A DNA stretch of 64,000 bases from Roseovarius marisflavi. Lineage in GTDB: Bacteria; Pseudomonadota; Alphaproteobacteria; Rhodobacterales; Rhodobacteraceae. Both the position numbers and the translations under genes were made by a program. The notes under the pieces were generated by a model, which was not told the origin of the DNA, ran no database searches, and worked only from the letters and a program-made list of their open reading frames with translations. Shown here in pieces: positions 9,328-18,201 of this stretch (position 1 is the first letter of the stretch; each line of letters begins with the position of its first letter). The stretch covers positions 62,001-126,000 of the forward strand of contig NZ_FRBN01000003.1 in assembly GCF_900142625.1 (NCBI RefSeq), in the 5' to 3' direction.

Positions 9328-10731
9328 ATGAATGCACCAGACGCCATTGCCCAAGTCGATGCCATCGTCGCCCGTGCCCACGCGGCCCAAAAGGCCTATG
9401 AGGCGAATGGCTCGCAGGCCCGCTATGATCGCGCTGCACAGGCCGCCGCCTGGGCCATCATGGAGCCGAGCCGCAATCGCCATCTGGCCGAGCTTTCGGT
9501 TGAAACCACCGGCCTTGGCAATGTGGCCGACAAGATCATCAAGAACCACCGCAAGACGCTTGGGTTGATGCGCGACATCGCGCAGGCCAAGACCTATGGC
9601 GTGATTGCAGAGGATGACGAGAGCGGCATCACCACCATCGCCCGCCCGATGGGGGTGATCGGCGCCGTGGTGCCTTCGACCAACCCGGCGGCGACGCCCG
9701 CCAACAATATCATCAACGCGCTCAAATGCGGCAATGCCATCGTGCTGTCGCCCTCGCCCAAGGGGGTGCCCGCCTGCGAGGTTCTGCTGGATTATATCCA
9801 TGCCGAGTTCGACAAGATCGGCGAGGATCATGACCTTGTCCAGATGGTGCCGGCGCCGGGATCAAAGGACAAGACACAGCGCCTGCTTGAGATCAGCGAC
9901 CTGATCGTCGTCACCGGCTCGCAAAACAACGTCAAACGCGCCTATACCTCGGGCACGCCGGCGCTTGCGGTCGGCGCCGGCAATGTCACCGTGATCGTTG
10001 ACGAAACCTCTGATCTGCGCGCCGCCGCCGAGAAGATCACTGCCTCCAAGACCTTTGACAACGCGACCTCCTGCAGTTCTGAAAACGCCATCGTGGTGGT
10101 CGACGCGATTTTTGAGCCGTTCATGGCCGAGCTTGCCAAAACCGGCGGGGCGCATGTTCGCGATGAGGCGAAAATCGTGTCCAGGCTCTGGCCCGATGGC
10201 CACCTCAACCGCGCCGTGATTGCGCAGGACGCCGACAAGATGCTTGGCGCCCTCGACATGGCGGGCGAGGTGCCCGCCGACACCAAATTCCTGGCCGTCG
10301 AGACCACCGGCATCGGCCCCGAACATCCGCTTTCTGGCGAAAAGCTGTCGCGGGTGGCGGCCTTGTACCGGGCGCGCGATTTCGAGGATGCGGTGGCGAT
10401 CACCGCGCGCATTCTGGCCCATCAGGGGGCAGGGCATTCTGTCGGGTTGCATTCCACCGTTGACGCGCGCGCCGTTGCGATTGGTCAGGTCATTCCCACC
10501 TGTCGGGTGATCGTCAATCAGGCGCATTGCTTTGCCACCGGCGGGGCCTTCAACAACGGCATGCCGTTTTCGCTCTCCATGGGCTGTGGAAGCTGGGGCG
10601 GCAATTCGATTGATGACAACCTGCATTGGAAACACTTCATGCAGACCACCAAGGTGATCCGCGAAATCCCGCCGCGCGAACCCAAGGTCGAGGATATCTT
10701 CGCCGCCTATTGGGACGTGGCGGGGCGATGA
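9328..10731 (+). CDS. sauS: Acylating CoA-dependent aldehyde dehydrogenase (sulfoacetaldehyde dehydrogenase SauS-like)
   Basis: A 467-residue CoA-acylating aldehyde dehydrogenase related to the EutE/AdhE N-domain group. The catalytic cysteine lies in NATSCSSENAIVV (about residue 250), the nucleotide-binding loop in MGVIGAVVPSTNPAATP (about 108-124), and the late signature FATGGAFNNGMPFSLSMGCG near 405. With the adjacent ligase it would take a carboxylate to its CoA thioester and then reduce it to an aldehyde. In C. necator sauS performs sulfoacetyl-CoA to sulfoacetaldehyde. Gene order and the LacI regulator match that pathway, but xsc, needed to desulfonate sulfoacetaldehyde, is not in the window. 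The ATG is chosen because upstream codons belong to the spacer. Confidence 0.8.
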   Translation: MNAPDAIAQVDAIVARAHAAQKAYEANGSQARYDRAAQAAAWAIMEPSRNRHLAELSVETTGLGNVADKIIKNHRKTLGLMRDIAQAKTYGVIAEDDESGITTIARPMGVIGAVVPSTNPAATPANNIINALKCGNAIVLSPSPKGVPACEVLLDYIHAEFDKIGEDHDLVQMVPAPGSKDKTQRLLEISDLIVVTGSQNNVKRAYTSGTPALAVGAGNVTVIVDETSDLRAAAEKITASKTFDNATSCSSENAIVVVDAIFEPFMAELAKTGGAHVRDEAKIVSRLWPDGHLNRAVIAQDADKMLGALDMAGEVPADTKFLAVETTGIGPEHPLSGEKLSRVAALYRARDFEDAVAITARILAHQGAGHSVGLHSTVDARAVAIGQVIPTCRVIVNQAHCFATGGAFNNGMPFSLSMGCGSWGGNSIDDNLHWKHFMQTTKVIREIPPREPKVEDIFAAYWDVAGR

Positions 10732-12239
10732 GACTGGACTGGGACACCCCGCCAAAAGGCACGGTGCGCGACTGGCTTGATCATCGCGCGGGCGAGGATG
10801 GTGTCGCCTTTATCTTTACCGAGGATGGCGCGACGCTGCGTTGGTCCGAGTTGCTTGCAGAGGCGGCGCATGTCGCGTCACAGTTGACGATGGCGGGCCA
10901 TGCCAAAGGCGAAAGCGTTGCAATCCTGCACCCCAACGGGCGCGCAGCGGTGATCGCGCTTTACGGCGCGCTTTACGGCGGGTTCCGCGCAACGATGATC
11001 AACCTTGCCGCCGGGCGCGACGCGATTGCCTATGCGCTTGATCACAGCGGCGCGCGCACCGCCTTTGTGCACGACAGCGCCGCCGAGATGTTCGCCGCCG
11101 CACGCCCCGAAACAGTGAGCCGCTTTTCGGGCGGGGCGGAGCCGGTCACGGCGAGTGTGCTGCACGATATCACGCCGCAGGATCATGCGCTTTTGATGTA
11201 TACCTCTGGCACCACGGGGCGGCCAAAGGGGGTGGTGCATACCCACGCCAGCCTGTTGGCCGGCGGCTGGACCACGACGATTGCGCATGGCTTGCGCCCC
11301 GAGGATCGCGGGCTTTGCGTTTTGCCGATCTATCATATCAACGGGTTGTGCGTCTCGGTCATGGGGGCGCTTGTGTCGGGGGGCTCGATTGCCATGTCGG
11401 CAAAGTTTTCGGCCGGGCGGTTTTGGGTCGATGCGGGGGCATCCGGGGCGACGTGGTTTTCGGTCGTGCCCACGATCATCAGCCACCTGCTGCACGCCCC
11501 GGGCAACCCCGACGCGATCACCAGACAGCGGTTGCGCTTTGGCCGCTCTGCCTCATCGGCGCTTGCGCCGGATGTGCAGACCGCGTTCGAGACCCGCTTT
11601 GACGTGCCGATCGTGGAAACCATGGGCCTGACGGAAACGGCGGCACAAATCCTGTCCAACCCGCTGCCGCCGGGGGTGCGCAAGATCGGCTCTCCGGGGG
11701 TGGCCTATGGCAACGAGGTGGCGATCCTTGGTCCCGATCTTCGGCCTTGCCCGCCCGAGGTTGAAGGCGAAATAGCCATCCGCGGGCCCAATGTCATGCT
11801 GGAATACCTCAAGAACCCCGAGGCGACCGCCGGAACCTTTGCGGGGGACTGGCTGCGCACCGGCGATCTGGGGCGGATCGATGCGGATGGCTATGTCTAT
11901 GTCACCGGGCGGCTCAAGGAGTTGATCATCAAGGGCGGTGAAAACATCGCCCCGCGCGAGATTGACGAGGCGCTTTATACCCATGGCGATGTGATCGAGG
12001 CGGCGGCCTTTGCGCGGTCCTGCACAAGTTACGGAGAACGTGTCGAGGCTGCGGTGCGGTTGCGCGATGGCTCGGCTCTGTCGGGGGCCGATCTGCGGCA
12101 AATCTGCGTTGATCGTGTTGGTCCATTCAAGGCGCCCGATGTGGTGCATATCATTGATGAGCTGCCCAAGGGCCCCTCGGGCAAAATTCAGCGCCTGAAG
12201 CTGGCCGAGGTGCTTGGCACGCTGGAGCCCTCAGGCTAG
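10728..12239 (+). CDS. sauT: AMP-forming acyl-CoA ligase (sulfoacetate-CoA ligase SauT-like)
   Basis: A 503-residue member of the acyl-adenylate superfamily. The P-loop-like motif LLMYTSGTTGRPKGVVHTH is at about residues 155-173, the A5 region ETMGLTETAAQ near 300, the adenylate-binding segment WLRTGDLGRIDADGYVYVTGR near 375-395, and the catalytic lysine motif PSGKIQRLKL close to the C-terminus. Translationally coupled to sauS (ATGA overlap). A ligase feeding an acylating dehydrogenase is the SauT/SauS arrangement described for sulfoacetate in C. necator. Other carboxylic acids remain possible because the substrate pocket was not analysed. Confidence 0.8.
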   Translation: MRLDWDTPPKGTVRDWLDHRAGEDGVAFIFTEDGATLRWSELLAEAAHVASQLTMAGHAKGESVAILHPNGRAAVIALYGALYGGFRATMINLAAGRDAIAYALDHSGARTAFVHDSAAEMFAAARPETVSRFSGGAEPVTASVLHDITPQDHALLMYTSGTTGRPKGVVHTHASLLAGGWTTTIAHGLRPEDRGLCVLPIYHINGLCVSVMGALVSGGSIAMSAKFSAGRFWVDAGASGATWFSVVPTIISHLLHAPGNPDAITRQRLRFGRSASSALAPDVQTAFETRFDVPIVETMGLTETAAQILSNPLPPGVRKIGSPGVAYGNEVAILGPDLRPCPPEVEGEIAIRGPNVMLEYLKNPEATAGTFAGDWLRTGDLGRIDADGYVYVTGRLKELIIKGGENIAPREIDEALYTHGDVIEAAAFARSCTSYGERVEAAVRLRDGSALSGADLRQICVDRVGPFKAPDVVHIIDELPKGPSGKIQRLKLAEVLGTLEPSG

Positions 12240-12250
12240 CGCCCAATTCC

Positions 12251-14284
12251 TCAGCGCCAGAATCCGGCGTAAGAGGCAAACACCCCCTGAAGCTTGGCCA
12301 GGGCGCGATTGGCGGTGCCGGCACGCGGCAGATCGCCGGTGCTCAGGCGGTCGATGACCACCTCGACCGGGCAGGCCGCGCGGGTTTTGGGATCGAAATA
12401 GCGCGGGTAGTCAATCAAACTGGCATGCACCAGTCCCTCAAGCGTTGGCGACGCGCGCCGCCGCCGGCGGGGCGGCTCTCCGAGGTCGCGGGTCAGGCCC
12501 CAGCCCGCATAAAACGGCGCACCGGTGGTGGTGACGCGCACGCCGAGCAACAACGCCTCGAAGCCCAGAAGCGAGGTCATGGTCCAGACCTCCTGAACCT
12601 GCGCCAAAATCGCGGCCGGATCGGTGCCGCCCACGACCAGATCGGCAAGAGTGTCAAGCTGCTTGGGGGCAATGGCGCCGGGGCGCAGGCCCGCTTCGAC
12701 ATCGGGATGGGGTTTATAGAGGATTACCGCCTCGGGGTTCTTGTCGCGCACCAGTTTCAGCAGCGCCAGATTGGTGTTGATCGCCCCCGCGCCAAGCCGG
12801 ATCGAGGCGTCATCCTCGACCTGACCAGGCACCAGAATGCGATGGCCGGGCGGAAGATCGGGCGCAGCCCCCCCGAGATTATACTTGCTCAGGCCAGCCC
12901 CCGTCAGGCGACGGATCAGACCTTCGGCGCGCAGCCGTTGATCCGGGCGCAGCGCGGCGCGCGCCGCGATCAGGCGCTCAAGGCGGCTCTCGCAGGTCGG
13001 ATCGTAGTAAATTCCGAGATCGTCACAGACCAGCGACAGCGGCGGCACCAGATCGGCCCCAAGCCCGCGCGAGCGCAGAAAGCCATCCTCGACACGCACC
13101 GCGCCCTCGGGGCCGACCTCGGGCTTGGAGGCCCAGACTATCGCGGGGCGATCCGGCAGCCCCTCGGCGGAACTTGGGAATTGCACCCGGCGATACTTGC
13201 CGAAAAACCGCTGCAGCGGCGCGCGTTTCCAGAGCCGCATGCCATGCGCACTCCAGCCCTTGTGGTCCTCGCGCCAGGCGCGGCTTTGGGCTTCGAGCGT
13301 GCTGATCGCGGTGTCGAGATCACATAAGGCGTCGCGATAGGGGTCGTACCATTTGGGATAAAGCAGCATCACCCCGGCAAAAAGCTGCGCCCGCGTGAGG
13401 GTGCGCGCGCGCCGGTCAAGGCGGATCGGATGGCGATCGTCGCTCAGACCCCACCCGGCATAAAAGGGCTGGCCAAAGACCCGTGGGCGGTGGCCCGCGA
13501 AAATCGCCTCGAACCCGAGCTGCGAGGTGACGGTATAAACCGCAATCGCCCCCTCCAGCAGGGAAAACGGGCTTACCGGATCGCTGAACAGGGTGATGCG
13601 GTCGCTTTGATCGCTGGCGCTGAAATAGCCCGGGCGATGCCCGGCATCGGTTTCTGGATGGGTTTTGATCAGGATGCGCGCGCCGGGGTTATCCTCTTGG
13701 GCATAGTAGAGCATCTCGCGAAAGCTGTTGGCATCGGCCCCGCCACGGGTCACGCTGGCATCGCCGCGGGTCTGGTCGATCACCAGAACATAGCCCGGAT
13801 CGGGGCAGGGATGGTTTGGGTCAAAGGCGTTGTATTTTGACAAATGGGCCTCGGCGAGGCGCGCGATGCCTGCGCGCGCGCAGTCCAACAGGGCGGTGTC
13901 ATCCAGCGGATGCGTCTTGAGAATGTGTTCAAGATCAGAGGGTTGCGCGCTGTCGAATGCCGCACCGCGATGGTCGATCACAAGGCCGAGCGGCGGCTCG
14001 CCGTCGCGCCCCGGATGAACCGAGCGCAGGAAGGCATCCTCAACCCGGATCAGGCCCGCCCCGGTGCGCCGGGCCATGGCCTCGCCGCGATGCGCATAGG
14101 GGCTGTGGCCCCAGACCGCGATCAGGTCATCGGCGCCGGGCGTGCCAAGCGTCAGGTCATAGCCTGCAAGCGACAGGATGCGGGACACGCGGCGCTGGCG
14201 CAGAAATCCGGCGTTGTAATAGAAAACCCGCCGGGATGTGGTGGTCCCGGCGGGGTCAGATCTGCGGGCGGTGTCAGAGTCCAC
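12251..14284 (-). CDS. kpsC: Capsule Kdo-linker glycosyltransferase KpsC-like (two GT modules)
   Basis: KpsC builds the poly-beta-Kdo linker on which group 2 type capsules are assembled, at the cytoplasmic face of the inner membrane. The 677-residue protein has the expected duplication. The N-module shows DQTRGDAS and KTHPETDAGH, then TSQLGFEAIFAGHRPRVFG. The C-module shows PGQVEDDASIRLG and KPHPDVEAGLRPG, then TSLLGFEALLLGVRVTTTG. The open frame extends to a TTG at 14332, but that would overlap the upstream gene by 59 bases. The GTG at 14284, overlapping the upstream stop by 11 bases, is preferred. Converges with sauT. Confidence 0.87.
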   Translation of the reverse strand: MDSDTARRSDPAGTTTSRRVFYYNAGFLRQRRVSRILSLAGYDLTLGTPGADDLIAVWGHSPYAHRGEAMARRTGAGLIRVEDAFLRSVHPGRDGEPPLGLVIDHRGAAFDSAQPSDLEHILKTHPLDDTALLDCARAGIARLAEAHLSKYNAFDPNHPCPDPGYVLVIDQTRGDASVTRGGADANSFREMLYYAQEDNPGARILIKTHPETDAGHRPGYFSASDQSDRITLFSDPVSPFSLLEGAIAVYTVTSQLGFEAIFAGHRPRVFGQPFYAGWGLSDDRHPIRLDRRARTLTRAQLFAGVMLLYPKWYDPYRDALCDLDTAISTLEAQSRAWREDHKGWSAHGMRLWKRAPLQRFFGKYRRVQFPSSAEGLPDRPAIVWASKPEVGPEGAVRVEDGFLRSRGLGADLVPPLSLVCDDLGIYYDPTCESRLERLIAARAALRPDQRLRAEGLIRRLTGAGLSKYNLGGAAPDLPPGHRILVPGQVEDDASIRLGAGAINTNLALLKLVRDKNPEAVILYKPHPDVEAGLRPGAIAPKQLDTLADLVVGGTDPAAILAQVQEVWTMTSLLGFEALLLGVRVTTTGAPFYAGWGLTRDLGEPPRRRRRASPTLEGLVHASLIDYPRYFDPKTRAACPVEVVIDRLSTGDLPRAGTANRALAKLQGVFASYAGFWR

Positions 14285-15428
14285 TGCCGCCAAGCGTATC
14301 GCCTGCGGTCGAGACCGAGCCGACGGCACCAAGCGTGCCGGTGAGGGCCGCGATGACCTTGGCCCATTGGGCGAAGGGGGCTTCTGTCACATAGATCGTA
14401 TCATCGTCGCGGATCGCGAAATCACGCGCGACAAACATGCCGTTTGGCTTGGTCAGGTCAAGGACATAGATCATCCGCTGCGCGCCGACGAGATCGCCGC
14501 GCGCAAGCACCTGATTGGCAATGTCGGCCGGTTCGTTGCGCAGCACGAACACGCCGGTCGGATCGGCGGCGGTGGTGGTCAGGCCACCGACCTGCGCAAT
14601 CGCCTCAATGGCGCTCAGGGTTTGGGTTTCAAAGGTCACGCGGGCCTGTGCGCCGGTTGCGCCAAGCGCGGTATAGGCGCGGGTATCAGCTTCGACCAGA
14701 ATCCGGTCGCCACCGCGAAGCGCGATGTCAAACTGCGGGTATTTGTACAGATCCCGGAACCAGACCTTGCTGCGCTTGTCGCCCCGAATCACGGTGATCT
14801 GAGCCACTTCGGGTTCGATCGCGATACCGCCTGCCGAGGCAATCATGTTGGAGAGTGTGCGCGTCGGGCGTTCAATCGGATAGACACCCTGTCCGGTGAT
14901 CGCCCCGCTCAGCGACACGGTCGAGCCGTTGCCCGCAAGACGGCGCACCTCGACCTGGGGGTCCGGGGTTTGCTCGTCAAGCTTGGTGGTGATGATGCGG
15001 CGGATGCCCTCGGGCGAGTTTCCCGCGGCGCGGATGCGGCCCGCATAGGGCACAAAAATAAAGCCCGAGCCGTCAACCTGTACCTCTTCCAGAATGGTCT
15101 GGCTTGAGGCCTCGCCGGCCAGAAGCCCGTCATCGACGTTCTCCCAGATCGTCAGGCCAAGCGTGTCGCCGGGGCTTATCGTATCAGACCCTAGCAGGCC
15201 TGCGTTCTTGAAATCATCGGTGAACCCAAGCGCTGGCTGCACCGCGGTGGCGCGGGTCACCCTGTCGTTCACGCTCACTACAAAGGCGTCGCCCTGTCGC
15301 TGAACCGAGCCTGAGTAGATCTCGCGCTTGCTGGGCCCGACACGTGGCAGGACGCCACAAGAGGCGACGATTGACACAATGGCCAAAGCTGCGACGGGCT
15401 TCGCCCATCGGAAATGTTGGGATTTCAC
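14274..15428 (-). CDS. Polysaccharide export outer-membrane lipoprotein (OPX, Wza/KpsD family)
   Basis: A 384-residue outer-membrane polysaccharide export protein. The signal peptide ends in a lipobox, SIVASCGVL, placing the lipidated Cys near residue 24. The export domain is at about 83-180 (TISPGDTLGLTIWENV; VDGSGFIFVPYAGRI) and is followed by SLBB repeats (VSLSGAITGQGVYPIERP). A C-terminal hydrophobic segment (WAKVIAALTGTLGAVGSVS) would be the barrel or membrane helix. It lies between kpsS and kpsC on the same strand, so it is the likely exit pore for the same capsule. The KpsM/T transporter and KpsE partners are not in the window. Confidence 0.88.
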   Translation of the reverse strand: MKSQHFRWAKPVAALAIVSIVASCGVLPRVGPSKREIYSGSVQRQGDAFVVSVNDRVTRATAVQPALGFTDDFKNAGLLGSDTISPGDTLGLTIWENVDDGLLAGEASSQTILEEVQVDGSGFIFVPYAGRIRAAGNSPEGIRRIITTKLDEQTPDPQVEVRRLAGNGSTVSLSGAITGQGVYPIERPTRTLSNMIASAGGIAIEPEVAQITVIRGDKRSKVWFRDLYKYPQFDIALRGGDRILVEADTRAYTALGATGAQARVTFETQTLSAIEAIAQVGGLTTTAADPTGVFVLRNEPADIANQVLARGDLVGAQRMIYVLDLTKPNGMFVARDFAIRDDDTIYVTEAPFAQWAKVIAALTGTLGAVGSVSTAGDTLGGSGL

Positions 15429-15523
15429 TGCTCGGTCTCCTCGACCTGTTTTTGTTCTGCCTCAGTTTTTTTGTCAACCTACAGGAATCGTAAGTTAAAA
15501 TCCAGCGTTACCGAGGTCAGAGG

Positions 15524-16906
15524 TCAGGGGACAATCCGCAACTGTTGCCTTGGGGCCGCGGTGCCGGATTCGAGCGCGTCATAGGGGTCTTCTGGTGCCA
15601 GCATCATATCGACCGCTTGACGCAGCAATTGGCGCCGCCCTTGCGCCGAGTAAAAACCGCCGGCAATCTGGCTGGTTTCAAGCAGATAGCGGCGATAATC
15701 GGTATAGGCGCGCCGGTCCGGGCGTTCGGCCCCGGCAAAGAAGTCGCGCAGCGGTTTGGTGCTCACAAACTCGGGTTTGGCATAGACTGCCTGTCCGAAA
15801 GTGCGCAGCGGAATGCCGCGCCAGAGCACCTGTTGCGCGGCCGTGGAATTGACGGTGACCGCGCTGCGCGCCTCATCCAGAAGTTGTGCAAGCTTGCCGC
15901 CGCGCACATAATGCACCCGCCCCTTTACCCCGTGCGCACGCACCAGACGGCGCAGCTCGGCGCGGATCGGGGCGCGGCCATCTTCAAGCGGATGCGCCTT
16001 GATCACCAGATGATGATGCGGCGGCGCCCCAAGGGCAAAGCCCTCGATCACGGTTTCCAGAAACTCGGTCATGCTTGAGAACGGCGAATGCGACTGAAAA
16101 GACGAGTCATGTTCAAGCTGTAGCAGGGCAAGGTGATAGGGAAAGCCGCCATGGCGGATGCGCCAGGTGGCGAGGCGGCGCTCGATCGCCTGAAGCGGCA
16201 TCAGCAACAGACGCTTGATATAAAGGTGAAATTCCTCGCGCACGCTCAGCGCGCGATGCGGGCGGAAATTGCGATAGCGCCGGTTCGCGAGCAGGACAAA
16301 GCCGTGGTAAAGCGCGCCATAGAAGATATGCTGACGCATGTCGCCCCAGCTTGCCGGCGGCAGGGCGGTGTCCATATCCGAGGTTTCCAGCGCCGCGCGC
16401 ATCTGCGGCACGCTCATTTCCATGAGCTTTGAGTTGCCATTGGTTCCGTCACGCTCGTAGGTGACCCAATAGGGCCGCATATAGCCCTCTTCATAGACAT
16501 GCACCGTCAGCCCCGCGTCGCGCGCAATCGCCACGGCCTGTGCGTGAATGGGGCGGGTGTCGCCGTAAAGCACGATATCGGTGATGTTTTTGTTGGTCAA
16601 AATTTGGCGAAAGGCCTCGGGCCAGTCAAGCGCGCTGCCGGTATAGGGGATATAGGTCTTGGCGTCGCGCCAGAAGGCCTGATCGCCGGCGTTGAAACCG
16701 ACACGCCAGACCTGCGCATTGGCCCGGCGCAGCATCTGCCCGAGTTTCTGAAAAAATGGCCCGTGCGGCCCCTGAAGAAACAGGAACGCGCGGTTTTGCC
16801 CGGTCAGACCTGTCATGGCCTTTGCTGTCCCTTTCCACTCGCCACGCCCCTCATAGCGCAGCATTTCGGCAAAAATAAGCCCTGCAATGCGCCCCTCGCT
16901 TGCCAT
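15524..16906 (-). CDS. kpsS: Capsule polysaccharide Kdo transferase KpsS-like
   Basis: KpsS adds the first beta-Kdo to the lysophosphatidylglycerol acceptor of capsule. The 460-residue protein has LFLQGPHGPFFQKLGQMLR (about 42-60), YEEGYMRPYWVTYERDG (about 138-154), the QxxxD-type motif LQLEHDSSF (about 262-270) and KAHPLEDGRAP (about 303), all typical of the family. NSTAAQQVLWRGIPLRTFGQAVY (about 353-375) matches the late GT-B motif shared with KpsC. The first 30 residues are weakly conserved, and translation may begin at the Met before TGLTGQNRAF. It lies 95 bases upstream of the OPX gene in the same direction. Confidence 0.87.
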   Translation of the reverse strand: MASEGRIAGLIFAEMLRYEGRGEWKGTAKAMTGLTGQNRAFLFLQGPHGPFFQKLGQMLRRANAQVWRVGFNAGDQAFWRDAKTYIPYTGSALDWPEAFRQILTNKNITDIVLYGDTRPIHAQAVAIARDAGLTVHVYEEGYMRPYWVTYERDGTNGNSKLMEMSVPQMRAALETSDMDTALPPASWGDMRQHIFYGALYHGFVLLANRRYRNFRPHRALSVREEFHLYIKRLLLMPLQAIERRLATWRIRHGGFPYHLALLQLEHDSSFQSHSPFSSMTEFLETVIEGFALGAPPHHHLVIKAHPLEDGRAPIRAELRRLVRAHGVKGRVHYVRGGKLAQLLDEARSAVTVNSTAAQQVLWRGIPLRTFGQAVYAKPEFVSTKPLRDFFAGAERPDRRAYTDYRRYLLETSQIAGGFYSAQGRRQLLRQAVDMMLAPEDPYDALESGTAAPRQQLRIVP

Positions 16907-16958
16907 GGGCGGGCGTCACCGCTAGGTCGAAGGCATAAGACTAGGGGAGACAGGTTAA

Positions 16959-17546
16959 ATGTTTACTGGCATCGTCACGGATGTGGGCCGCATTCGGCAG
17001 GTTGAACAGCGCGGCGATCTGCGCGCGCGCATCACCACCAAGTATGACACGACCCGTGTCGATATTGGCGCCTCCATTGCCTGTGACGGGGTGTGTCTGA
17101 CGGTGGTGGCGCTTGGCCCCGATTGGTTTGACGTGGATATCTCGGCCGAGACAGTCTCAAAGACCAACCTTTCGGCATGGGCCGAGGGGCGGCGCGTCAA
17201 CCTTGAACGCGCCCTCAAGGTCGGGGATGAACTTGGCGGGCATATCGTGTCGGGTCATGTCGATGGTCTGGCCGAGGTGGTTGGCCTGCGCGACGAGGGC
17301 GACAGCACCCGCGTGACATTGCGCGCCCCCAAAGAGTTGGCACGCTTCATCGCCTCCAAGGGCTCGGTCGCGCTGAACGGCACGTCGCTGACGGTGAATG
17401 AGGTGTCGGGTTGCGATTTCGGCATCAACTTTATCCCCCACACCAAAGAGGTCACCACATGGGGCGATGTGGCGCCTGGGGATATGGTCAACCTCGAGAT
17501 TGACACGCTGGCGCGCTATGTGGCGCGGCTGGCCGAGGTGGGATAA
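16959..17546 (+). CDS. ribE: Riboflavin synthase alpha chain
   Basis: Dismutates two 6,7-dimethyl-8-ribityllumazine molecules to riboflavin. The 195 residues hold two tandem lumazine-binding barrels. The first begins MFTGIVTDVGRI and the second IVSGHVDGLAEVV (about residue 95), each with the S/T-L-T-V region (DGVCLTVV; NGTSLTVNEV). An AGGGGAGACAGG ribosome site precedes the ATG. In related genomes this gene sits immediately after ribD; here capsule and sau genes intervene, so it must have its own promoter in the 52 bases after kpsS. No FMN riboswitch is visible. Confidence 0.96.
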   Translation: MFTGIVTDVGRIRQVEQRGDLRARITTKYDTTRVDIGASIACDGVCLTVVALGPDWFDVDISAETVSKTNLSAWAEGRRVNLERALKVGDELGGHIVSGHVDGLAEVVGLRDEGDSTRVTLRAPKELARFIASKGSVALNGTSLTVNEVSGCDFGINFIPHTKEVTTWGDVAPGDMVNLEIDTLARYVARLAEVG

Positions 17547-17550
17547 CCGC

Positions 17551-18201
17551 CTAGTCGTTATCGCTAAGCCCTGCGCCGGCCCCGGCAAGGCGGCTTTGGG
17601 CCGTGTCGGGCGCATAGGTGCGATGGGCGAACTCTGTCAGGATCTGCGCGATCTCGGGCGTAATATCGCCGCGCGTCACAGGCGCGAGCGGCGTGCCGTC
17701 CCCGTCAGGGGCCGAGGTGATGCGCACACCTGCGGCGCTGTCACGGTCCAGCGCGCCGGGAATGGTCTGGTTGATGCATGTCTCAGCACCAAAGCTCACC
17801 GTGAGGCCCGGCCATTCCAGTGTCAGCGTGGTCTCGTTATCCTGCGCGGCGGCGGCCACATAAGGCAGCAACAAAAGCGGAAAGGATGTCTCGCCAAGCT
17901 CAAGCGCCTTGCCCTCTGCGATGTCTTTGGCGTGATCGCAAATCGCCGCGCCGCTGATCAACGGACAAAGCGCGCCGCCCTTGGCCGCCCATGTGCCGGT
18001 GTCGTCAAGCGGGCAGAGGGTCTCGTATTCCGCGCCGTCATTCTGGCGCAAGAGGCCCGCCAAGGCCTCGGCCCCCGGCAAGCCCGCCGCACAGAGCCAG
18101 CGGGTGGCCTTGCCGGCCTCTTCCGCCAGGCCCCAGCTTAGCCCCGCACCGCGCGCCGCCTTGCGCGACAGGCCTTCGATTTCGTTCAGTGACCAGGTCA
18201 T
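17551..18201 (-). CDS. DUF3726 family protein
   Basis: A 216-residue cytoplasmic protein without signal or membrane segments. It opens MTWSLNEIEGLSRKAARGAG and has a body rich in Ala, Gly and acidic residues. It resembles the uncharacterised DUF3726 family of Rhodobacterales. Three cysteines (two near CPLDDTG/CPLISGAAICDHA) could be functional but no established motif is formed. The start overlaps the stop of the 563-residue gene by ATGA, so the two are translationally coupled and are probably partners. It is the last gene of the LysR-ALDH-M19-BCCT operon. No function can be assigned. Confidence 0.75.
   Translation of the reverse strand: MTWSLNEIEGLSRKAARGAGLSWGLAEEAGKATRWLCAAGLPGAEALAGLLRQNDGAEYETLCPLDDTGTWAAKGGALCPLISGAAICDHAKDIAEGKALELGETSFPLLLLPYVAAAAQDNETTLTLEWPGLTVSFGAETCINQTIPGALDRDSAAGVRITSAPDGDGTPLAPVTRGDITPEIAQILTEFAHRTYAPDTAQSRLAGAGAGLSDND

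Noticed and set aside
16907-16958. FMN riboswitch before ribE
   Set aside because: The gap is only 52 bases, far shorter than the FMN aptamer, and lacks its motifs.
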